Below, in pieces: positions 56,401 through 64,000 of a DNA stretch of 64,000 nucleotides; positions within the stretch are counted from its first letter, which is position 1, and each line of letters begins with the position of its first letter. The position numbers were made by a program, and so were the translations under genes. This DNA is from Tolypocladium sp. Sup5 PDA-1 (Eukaryota; Ascomycota; Sordariomycetes; Hypocreales; Ophiocordycipitaceae). A model generated the notes under the pieces. That model saw only the letters and a list, made by a program, of their open reading frames with translations, did no database searches and was not told the origin of the DNA. The stretch covers positions 521,315 through 585,314 of the forward strand of contig JPHH03000017.1 of assembly GCA_000750105.3 (NCBI GenBank). The letters run 5' to 3'.

Positions 56401-56871
56401 GCATTCGTATCCTGTGGTGCGAAGAAGGAAGTTTGGGTGACTGGTCATATCTTATAATTTAAGGTAGGCAACTAGCAGTGGGTGCGTCCAAAGTGCTGGA
56501 TCACGAGCACGACGGGACTTTCCCGCAAACCATACAAAAAATGGGGCTCGAGTCCACGTTGGAAGACGGGATATTTGCCAGGGCTCAAAGATGTAGCTCT
56601 TGCAGTTCGATCAGAGTAGTCCGTACGGAGAGTAGTATCACGTTGGGCCGCAGTTTGGCCGCTCAATAATAGGCTACAGGGTAACCACCCCACGGTTCAC
56701 CTTGGGGCTACACCGACGCCCACCTCGGTCGGCTTTTTTCGGGCTAGCCTCGATATTGAGTCACCTTGAACTTTCCTGGGGTCCAACCTAGAATCTTCCT
56801 CCCGCCTTTGTCCACATCCGCCCCTCGCATCAACTACCACGTAGCCCTCTTTCCCTTCCGCACTGGACGCC
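53454..56871. other. 3.4-kb divergent intergenic region, Skn7 / eIF2B-epsilon
   Basis: No supported gene. It contains the GGAT-type minisatellite at 53893-53963 close to Skn7. A 241-codon plus frame (54874-55599) opens with TTG, lacks domains and is not called. A TACGGAG-like variant lies near 56624. Confidence 0.45.
53893..53963. repeat. GGAT/GGTT-type minisatellite
   Basis: Imperfect tandem ggat and ggttggat units over about 70 bp, 440 bp upstream of the Skn7 start codon. Confidence 0.85.
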
Positions 56872-59185
56872 ATGTCGCACAAGGGAAAGAACAGCTCGAG
56901 CTCGGCCAAGGGCAAAAAGCCGGCCAAGTCAGGCGCCGAGAGCAAAACGGAGGATGTTCTCCAGGCGGTTGTATGTGCCATGGCAGGGTCGTTTGAACAA
57001 CGAGAGTCACCAAGCTCACCACGCCACAGGTCCTCGCCGACTCGTTCCAGGACAGATTCAAGCCGTTCACAGTCGAGAAGCCAAGAGTACGTCATGTCAT
57101 ACCCCGGGCTGCCTTGCAGAGAGGTGGCCAGCTCGCTCACAATGATTTATATAGTGTCTTCTGCCCCTCGCGAACACGCCCCTGATCGAATACACCCTGG
57201 AATTCCTGGCGATGAATGGGGTGAACGAGGTGTACATCTACTGCGGCGCGCATACGGACCAGGTTGAAGATTACATCAGCCGCTCGAGATGGTCGACGTC
57301 GTCACGATCGTGCCCCTTCTCCGTCCTGCAGTTTGTCCGAGTGGCCGATGCGCGGTCGGCCGGCGATGTTCTCCGAGACATGGACAAGCGATCCCTCGTG
57401 GATGGCGACTTCCTTCTAGTACACGGCGACCTCGTGTCGAACATCATGCTCGACGGTGCGCTGGCGGCGCATCGCAAGCGAAGAGAGACCAGCGCGGCAA
57501 ACATCATGACGACGGTCCTGCGGAGCGGAGGCAAGGACGACCACCGAACAAAGACGAACGGCATCACGCCCATATTCGTTGTCGATGCGAAAAGCCAGCG
57601 CGTTTTGCATTACGATGAGATGAACCCTTTGCAAAGCGATCACTATGTCGCCCTGGACCCCGCCATCACAGACGAGCTATCGACGGAGTTTGAGGTGCGG
57701 TCAGACCTGATTGACGCGCAGGTCGACATTTGCACGCCAGAGGTTCTTGCGCTGTGGTCCGAAAGTTTCGACTATGAGCTGCCGAGGAAAAACTTTCTAC
57801 ACGGCGTTCTAAAGGACTGGGAACTGAACGGGAAGATGATCTACGCTGAGATTTTGGAAGACGGATACGCTGCCCGGGCCAGCAACCTCCAGATGTACGA
57901 CGCAATCAGCCGCGACGTCCTCGACCGGTGGACGTTTCCCTTTATTCCAGAAAACAACATCGTCCCAAAGCAGTCGTACCAGCGCCACGCCAACGGGCTT
58001 GTCATGGAAACAAGTGTTTCTCACGCACATGATGCTCGCTTGACCAAGTCTATTATCGGACGGGGCACCACAATTGGGTCGTCAAGCAAGATATCGAATA
58101 GCGTCATCGGCAAGGATTGCAAGATTGGTGCAAATGTTGTCGTGGAGGACTCTTACATCTGGGACAACACTTCGATTGAGGACGGAGCCAGGATATCGTA
58201 CTCCATCGTGGCTGACTCGGCAGTCATTGGGAAGAACTGCTCAATCCCGGAAGGATCTCTCATTGCTTCCGGAGTCCAAGTAAGCGACAACATCTCACTG
58301 GAACAGAGTGTTGTGCTGTCCACACTCTCTTCCACTGGAAGCCCGGCCACAAAGAATACAGGTCTGCTCGGGCCTAACACCAACGCTGCCCTCTTTTCCG
58401 ACCCCGAAGACGACGAGATGGACGACGAAGACCCCGCCCGCCTCCAAAAATCACTCCTCTATACCCTTGCGGACCTGAATCTATCCACGTCCTCCATCTC
58501 CACGTTTGCGTCTGAAGCGTTGTCGGACGACGAAGACAACCCCAGATTCCTGTCTGCAGATGCCGGCGGGTCCTCCCGCTCCCGGCTCTCCTCTTTTGCC
58601 TCCGACGACTCGGCAGGCAAGCTGTCCTTCCACGCCGATGCTGTTCACGGTCTTCTCGACGCTCTGCGGGCCGATTCAGGGGACTTTGACTCCGCCAAGC
58701 TGGAGTTTATGGGCCTGCGTCTCGCCAACGACGCATCTGACGCCATGATGCGAAAGGCCGTCGCAACGGCATTCGCTCGCCGCGCCGCCGAGCTGCTTAC
58801 ACTGGAACACGGCGCGCTCGAACCGAACAAAGCTGCCGAGCGGGCGCTCAACGCCCGGAACGGTGCCACCAAGTTCATCGACGAGGTCGGCGTCGGCGGC
58901 GGGGAGCCCGAGCAGATTGAGTTTATCCTCGCGCTCCAAAAGGCCCTGCAGCACACCAAGGGCGCCGAGCAGGGGAAGACGGGCACCCTGCTCGCCGCGA
59001 TGCTACAGCAGCTATATGCGCTGGACATACTCGAGGAGGATGGCATCCTCGGGTGGTGGGAGGACGAGAGAGCCGGCGAGGGCGATGGAATGGCTGCCCT
59101 GAAGGAGAGGGCCAGGGTGCTTGTGGAGTGGTTGGAGAATGCGGAAGAGGAAGACGACGATGAGGATGATAGTGACGACGAGTAG
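56872..59185 (+). CDS. gcd6: Translation initiation factor eIF2B subunit epsilon (Gcd6)
   Basis: The catalytic subunit of the guanine-nucleotide exchange factor that recharges eIF2 with GTP. About 728 residues from three exons: 56872-56970, 57030-57086 and 57155-59185. Introns are 59 and 68 nt. Joins give LQAVVLADSFQDRFKPFTVE and VEKPRCLLPLANTPLIEYTL, both typical. A nucleotidyltransferase-like domain (about 35-280, TPLIEYTLEFLAMNGVNEVY) is followed by left-handed beta-helix hexapeptides (RGTTIGSSSKISNSVIGKDC). A linker rich in Asp/Ser leads to the catalytic W2 domain from about 560. W2 shows EFMGLRLANDA-like helices and ends with acidic-aromatic residues (DILEEDGILGWWEDERA) and a Glu/Asp tail, the part that contacts eIF2. 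Confidence 0.96.
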
Positions 59186-59610
59186 ACTTAGATTAATAGC
59201 CTGGAAAACAAGCAAGAACATCTACAAGGACAACTTGTCTCAGAAGAATCGTGGTATCTTGATGTGTGTACAAGTAGGCCTGCCCCCGAGGCTGGCTATG
59301 CCGCTGATACAGGTCCATCCTAACCTTCGTTGCCCCTAGACGCCGCAATTTCCCCGTCCTAAAACCAGGACTCCGCTTGACAAATGGCCTGTGTGCCGCA
59401 AGATCCATCAAATCGTCACGCGACCGCAGCGCGCATAAGTAACGTATGAAATATAATACAGCCTCGTCCTGACAAAAAATGCAAACACATGGGGGACTGT
59501 AGAATATCCTTTCGCCAAACAATTGACAGGGTCTCCTAACCAAAGCTCCTGACGCCCCAAACTCCGCGCCGACTGGCTAACGCTGTCCAAAGTCACACCA
59601 ATCACTATTC
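59186..59610. other. Convergent intergenic, eIF2B-epsilon / HAD-SAK gene
   Basis: Two facing 3' flanks; no other feature is seen. Confidence 0.4.
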
Positions 59611-61468
59611 CTAGTAGTAATTCTGCAAGTCCGCGCCGTTGCTCGTCTGTCCGCCACCCATGGGCCGGTTGTTCGGTCGTCCGCCACCTCTGCCCTGTTG
59701 GGATGCGCCTCGGCCGTGTGGCACTCTCGGGCCTGTGGGCGCAGACTGAACTTGGCTCGGCGGCTGGTAGGAGTCATCATAATTAACCCGAGAACCGTAA
59801 CCGCCTTGCTGGCTCTTGGGCTCGACGTCGTCGAGGGAGCGGTAGTTGTAGCCGCCGCCGCCTCGACCGCGGCCACCTCGACCGCCTCCTCTCGCGTTGC
59901 GACCGCCGCGGTTGGGGTTGCCGCCTCTTCCGCGTCCGCCGCCTCCTCTACCAGAATGGTAGCCTCTTGACTCGTCACGGCCGCCATAATGGCCGTGCGT
60001 ATGTCGATGACCCCAATCATCATCGCCTGTATGCTTTCGCTTGGACGCCTTGTTGGCAAACAAGCTTTCATAGGCGTCCTCCTTGGGGTCTTCACTTTCG
60101 ACTCGGAGAATCATCTTCTCACGCACAGTAGTCTCGAAGACGAAGGACTGATTTGGAGGCAGCGGCACCCAGCTGGTGATCTTCCCGGCATCAACTGGTC
60201 TGGCGCCTTTCCTAAGGGCCAGCACCACAAGGGGCACAGGGTTGTCCGTGTGATACACGGCTGTGGACGGCACCGGGCGCACGCGAGCTGCCCATATGCT
60301 GTTATCGAGACACGCTGTTCCGGTGACCTCCCAGAGCATTTTACTGCCCATGCCGCCGACCTTTTCGAGTATGCTCGCCGGGCACGGGCGGGGGCAGATG
60401 AGAATGTTGTTTGCGTGGTACTTCAGATCATGCGCTGGGATCTCTGGCGGGATCTGAGCGAGCTTCTTAAGCTTGCTGCTATCGTCGGCGCTGATGACGT
60501 AGCTGGTGAAGAAGACGGTCTTCTTAATCTGAAACCTGGTTTGTCGCGGGTTCGGGGGCTGGATAGCCAAGGCTGCGTTGTGCAGGTTGATCATGTGCTG
60601 GACCTCAGCCACCTCCACGATAGGATCCAACTGTGTCGAGGTATCCGCTACCTGGACCACCTCTGCAACCAAGGGACCTCGTGTTGGCGCGAAAGTCTGG
60701 CGACGGTTGTACTCGGCAAAGAACTCGCGAAAGCCTTTTGTGTGTTTTGGCCGATCTTCGTAGACTTTGATCTCGATGGCATCTTTGTACGTCTCCATCA
60801 AGGCGTTGAGAAATAGCTGCTTGAAATGCATTGTGCTGTGGAATTTCTGGTTCGTCGGGCTGACCTGCGGTTTGAGGCCGATGAGATCGAAGTCGAGGTC
60901 CTTGCTTGCTGCCATCCTCTTGACCAACTCAGAGAAGCCCTTCTCGGAGCGACCAGTCAGCAACACGCAGAGAGCGTCTGGCTGCTTGATGGTGAGCTTG
61001 ACGAGCTCCACCACTTTGTCGTTCCACCATCCGTTCCAAGCACGCGGCTCTTCCTTGTCCAGGCCTTCGCCGGTCGCCGCGAGGATTCGATTATCGTGCC
61101 ACCATCCGCCGTTGACAAAAATGTCCTGGTTCGCCAACATTCCTATGGTCGGTCCGCTCCAGAGCGCAGGGTTGGGGAGAGGCGTCTTGAATACTGTTCT
61201 GCAATCAGCGGGAGTCTTGAAGCGGGGGTTAGGCAGCAGCAGCATCGCCAGTTGGGGAGGCAACCAACAGGTATTGTCAAAGTCGTAGACGTGCAGCGCC
61301 TTGATCTTGTCCACGGCTGTCGCTGGATTAGCTGGGGGTTGCGGAAGCTCACAGAGGACGGTGCCCACCTGGAAGCTGCTTGTTCAGGATGGACCAGCGT
61401 CCCAGCGCGGTGACGGTGAATTGGGAGCCGTCGGCAGCGCCACGGTACGCGCTGTACGCCGAGGCCAT
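59611..61468 (-). CDS. HAD-domain Swiss-Army-Knife RNA-repair-like protein with RGG tail
   Basis: About 601 residues from two exons: 61468-61369 and 61316-59611. The 52-nt intron joins SILNKQLP to AVDKIKALHVYDFDNTCW. DFDNT (45-49) is HAD motif I, with the first Asp as nucleophile. LLTGRSEKGFSELVKRM is motif II and EIKVYEDRPKHTKGFREFF motif IV. The arrangement fits the HAD_SAK domain found in fungal proteins related to Swiss-Army-Knife RNA-repair enzymes. A second domain (VFFTSYVISADDSSKLKKLA, then HANNILICPRPCP) follows. The last 110 residues are rich in RGG/RGRGG and Tyr/Gln, an RNA-binding low-complexity tail. Phosphatase or phosphotransferase action on RNA ends is inferred from the family and not shown. 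The ATG at 61468 gives a conserved-looking start (MASAYSAYRGAADGSQFTVT). Confidence 0.82.
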
Positions 61469-62035
61469 GGCGCTTGACGGGAGACTGGGGCGGAGCCGGC
61501 GGGCAGCGATCATGCAGGTGGAATACGGACGTGCTGACGGTGCTGCTGAAGACGGTGGTGGTGATGATGTAGCTGCGAAACGTTGGGCGATGTTTGGGAA
61601 GCAAGGATTCTGCCACCACCTGCTGCTACGGGACGCGCCGGCAGGGCCTGTGGTGGGGCAACGGCTGGGCTGCAGCTGCCAGAGCCCTGTAGCGACCGCG
61701 ACCGCTGGAACTGCCCCTGCGGCTCCGTTCGGTGCCTGAGGAAGCACCTGAGGAAGCGTCTCCAGTTTGTTGAACGTCTGCGGACGCAACCGTGGCACGG
61801 CAGACCGCCAGCGACATGCGACGGTGAATTGGCCCATCGCACGCACGCGGGACTGCCTTGCGCCGGAAGTGTGCGAGGTGCGAGAGTTCGATAGCCCCGA
61901 GCCATTTATACCTCTTGTCGGACATGGCCTGAAGCTGGTTGGAGTTCCATGCTGCTGTTACCCCTCACAGCCCTCCAAACTCCAGACTCCCCTTGGGCCG
62001 ACCACCAACTCGTCTCTCCAACGAAGGGCATCGCC
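61469..62035. promoter_or_regulatory. Divergent promoter region, HAD-SAK / DUF167
   Basis: 567 bp between divergent start codons. Small frames on both strands (for example 61510-61905 minus) are overlapping shadows with no domain. Confidence 0.4.
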
Positions 62036-62392
62036 ATGGCGTCGTCTGGCGCCGTTCGCTTCATCGTGGGCGGCAAGAAGACGCCAGCCCTGGGTTCACT
62101 CCGGCTTCAGCTGTGCGTCAAGCCTGGCGCGAGCAAGGATCGCGAAGGTGTCTCATCCGTCTCGGACGACCGCGTGGAGCTGTGCGTGGCAGCACAAGCG
62201 CGAGACGGCGAAGCCAACAGGGCAGTTGTGCAACTCCTCAGCGATATCATCGGACTGCCCAAGACCCGCTTCCATGTGAGCCACGGCATGAAGTCCAAGG
62301 ACAAGACCGTGGTGCTCGGCGGCGTCGCCGAGGATGATGGGCCAGCATATGCCGAATCGGTTCTCGACCTGCTACGAAAGGCAAGTGGCTAA
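62036..62392 (+). CDS. DUF167 (YggU-like, UPF0235) family protein
   Basis: A single-exon gene for 118 residues. The start codon sits in a good context (tcgccATGG). LRLQLCVKPGASKDREGVSS, VELCVAAQARDGEANRAVVQ and LLSDIIGLPKTRFHVSHGMK match the YggU fold throughout. DGEANRAV and the final GxxSxxK-like segment (SHGMKSKDKTV) are the family's most conserved points. The short domain makes up the whole protein, as in bacteria and in human C15orf40. Its role is unknown. No targeting signal is clear, although the basic start (RFIVGGKK) could be weakly mitochondrial. Confidence 0.9.
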   Translation: MASSGAVRFIVGGKKTPALGSLRLQLCVKPGASKDREGVSSVSDDRVELCVAAQARDGEANRAVVQLLSDIIGLPKTRFHVSHGMKSKDKTVVLGGVAEDDGPAYAESVLDLLRKASG

Positions 62393-62687
62393 GAACTGCT
62401 ATCTGCCACGATGCTCCACTCTCCCCGCGACTCTCCAGCAGCAAGTCGCCGCCACATGCTGGCGTTCGCGATGCGGTTCCAATAGCGCGGATCCTCTGTC
62501 AGCATCGCCGAGTGACTCAGGCGCCGGTTAGATTGAGCCCAGCGAGATCTCCCATGAACAAGTACTTCGCACGGCAATTCGCCCCGATCAATGAGAAAGA
62601 AAATCGGAAGGACCGCTCAGCTTCTCGACTACTATCCAGGAAACGAAACCCACCAGCCTCGAACAACACCACGCATATATCTACGCC

Positions 62688-63431
62688 ATGTCGAAATCAA
62701 GCTTCAAAATCCAACCCCTCACGCTTGAGGACGTGCCCGCCGTGGCACAGTTGAGCGCTGATGCCTTTGAAACGGATCGCCAAACCGAGATGAAAGGGCT
62801 AGGCAAGGAACCCTTTGACATGAAGAAGCATGGGCTCGAAAGCCTGCCTGGCCTCCTACAGAACCCGATATGTGTGATTCTGAAGGTAGTGGACGAGGCG
62901 TCTGGAGAAGTCATGGGCTATTGCAACTGGGGCTTTCGCGGGTTCCAACCAGAGGAGATGCCCGTTGTGGAAGGGAGAACTCAACCGCCGGCAAACCCAA
63001 GAGACAAGCAAGAATCGTCAAGGGATTCCGAGCCAAAGCCCGAGCCCCAACCGGAGATGGATCCAATCAAGCGGCTTGAAGCTCGCACAAACGCAGACAT
63101 GGAAGCGTGGATGACAGAGGTCATGCCCGAGGGAACACGATGCATCTTCGTCATCGGCCTGTCTGTGTCCCCCAAGTACCAGGGCCGGGGCATCGGCTCC
63201 GCGCTCCTTCGATGGGGCACCAAGTTTTGCGACGACAACGGCGTCTTCGCCTGGGTTCATTCCTCGGAGCCTGCATGGAGGATGTATGAGAAGTCTGGCT
63301 TCCAGATTATCAGGGCGTTGGACATCGACCTGGATGAATACGCCCCCATGCCGCCGCCGAACGAAGGCCCTGATGCGAAATGGGGACACTACGTCTTTCG
63401 GTACATGAAGTATCTGCCCAAGAAAGACTGA
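62688..63431 (+). CDS. GNAT-family N-acetyltransferase
   Basis: A single-exon gene for 247 residues. The N-terminal strand and helix are FKIQPLTLEDVPAVAQLSAD. Motif A is intact: FVIGLSVSPKYQGRGIGSAL, with the acetyl-CoA loop QGRGIG. Motif B is FAWVHSSEPAWRMYEKSGFQ. Between the first strands lies a disordered Pro/Glu-rich loop of about 45 residues (EGRTQPPANPRDKQESSRDS). This layout is typical of fungal small-substrate acetyltransferases; the substrate is unknown. It contrasts with the loop-less GNAT protein at 24042-24671. The closest upstream gene ends 295 bp away and runs in the same direction. Confidence 0.9.
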   Translation: MSKSSFKIQPLTLEDVPAVAQLSADAFETDRQTEMKGLGKEPFDMKKHGLESLPGLLQNPICVILKVVDEASGEVMGYCNWGFRGFQPEEMPVVEGRTQPPANPRDKQESSRDSEPKPEPQPEMDPIKRLEARTNADMEAWMTEVMPEGTRCIFVIGLSVSPKYQGRGIGSALLRWGTKFCDDNGVFAWVHSSEPAWRMYEKSGFQIIRALDIDLDEYAPMPPPNEGPDAKWGHYVFRYMKYLPKKD

Positions 63432-63909
63432 TCCACCTGGCGAGGTTGGAATGGCTGCATGTGGTTGCTGGTTTCGAAGCTGTACGCTATGCTACCGAAT
63501 GCTAGCATTGGTGAATAATTAGCATGAGATGTCAACCCCATGACATGCCGTCACTTCCCTTTCCGAGAAGCATCTTGCACAACCTGTCAGTGAGATGAAT
63601 CCACAAACATCCTGCTGTTGATCTTGAGCCTTGTATGAAACCGGCATGAGTAGCCATGAAGCCCAGAACCTCGCCACGGTCCTGGTGAGTCGGCACTGAA
63701 TGGCTGTTAATATTAAATGTTCCCCAAACTGACATTCCGAGTCCAAAACGAAGTAAGTATCACCGTCTGGTGGAACATAGGCCCTCGTCCTGCCCCACGG
63801 GTTCCTCCACTGCGGGTATACCCTCATTTCATATAGTCCGTAGGGCCCGCTCCTCCCACACGATGGCTTCATATTGCACACTTGCTCCTCGTGTTCCCCA
63901 ACCACCAGC
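63432..63909. other. Intergenic, GNAT to tRNA-Thr
   Basis: No gene is supported. A minus-strand frame (63519-63905) has no domain and ends against the tRNA. Confidence 0.4.
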
Positions 63910-63981
63910 GCCTCATTGGCTTAGCGGTAAAGCGTATCACTAGTAATGATAAGATCGGCGGTTCGATTCCGCCATGAGGCT
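63910..63981 (+). tRNA. tRNA-Thr (anticodon AGT), intronless
   Basis: A full cloverleaf forms. The 7-bp acceptor stem pairs gcctcat with atgaggc. The D stem is gctt/aagc, the anticodon stem tatca/tgata with loop ctagtaa (anticodon AGT), and the T arm ggcgg-ttcgatt-ccgcc. The variable loop is 5 nt and position 73 is T. It reads ACU, and also ACC/ACA after A-to-I editing at the wobble base. A run of t's for Pol III termination is not seen before the window ends. Confidence 0.93.
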
Positions 63982-64000
63982 ATCCTCCTCCCCATCCCCC

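Overview
This window is nuclear DNA from a filamentous ascomycete, most likely a GC-rich Sordariomycete of the order Hypocreales. The genes are split by short introns (51-85 nt) with GT..AG ends and CTAAC/CTGAC-type branch sites. The repertoire is that of a mould: filamentous-type Ace2, Skn7, complex I NUJM and an Xfp-type phosphoketolase. No operons, CRISPR arrays or intact transposons are visible. The genus cannot be fixed from the sequence alone. Exon boundaries were read by hand from splice signals and known family sequences.

Layout. 0-14.7 kb: an Ace2/Swi5-type zinc-finger factor (-), a CBS-PB1 protein with a C-terminal membrane anchor (+), mitoribosomal uS2m (+), an Spt10-like histone-gene regulator (+), chaperonin subunit CCT-eta (-) and an unrecognised basic/coiled-coil protein (-). 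16-27 kb: a small ankyrin protein (-), phosphoketolase (+), a lineage-restricted protein with an F-box-like segment (+), a GNAT-like protein that lacks its acetyl-CoA loop (-) and an MCT-type major facilitator transporter (-). 28.8-34.3 kb: Aim24 (-) and a Kid-type kinesin (+) share a 397-bp promoter region, followed by a small conserved protein (-). 38-47.7 kb: a ZIP zinc transporter (-), MSH2 (+), complex I NUJM (-) and Trm10 (+). 47.7-63.4 kb: DNA primase small subunit (-), Skn7 (-), eIF2B-epsilon (+), a HAD/Swiss-Army-Knife protein with an RGG tail (-), a DUF167 protein (+) and an intact GNAT enzyme (+). A tRNA-Thr(AGT) closes the right edge.

Most genes are conserved housekeeping functions with no shared pathway, so this is a core chromosomal region. 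DNA replication and repair (Pri1, Msh2), translation (eIF2B-epsilon, Trm10, tRNA-Thr, uS2m), mitochondria (uS2m, Aim24, NUJM) and stress or nutrient response (Skn7, Ace2-like, ZIP, phosphoketolase) are represented. The accessory part is about 18.6-25.5 kb. Several very long intergenic spaces (34.3-38.2 and 53.5-56.9 kb) hold no recognisable gene.

The observations most worth following are: a telomere-like four-G-run tract inside a phosphoketolase intron; a GNAT protein missing its cofactor loop; an acetyltransferase-like protein joined to an integrase-type HHCC finger; two symmetric, similar His/Cys exons in the zinc transporter; and a 9-bp motif (TACTCCGTA) repeated at least seven times, only between genes. 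I found no convincing wholly new multi-gene system.
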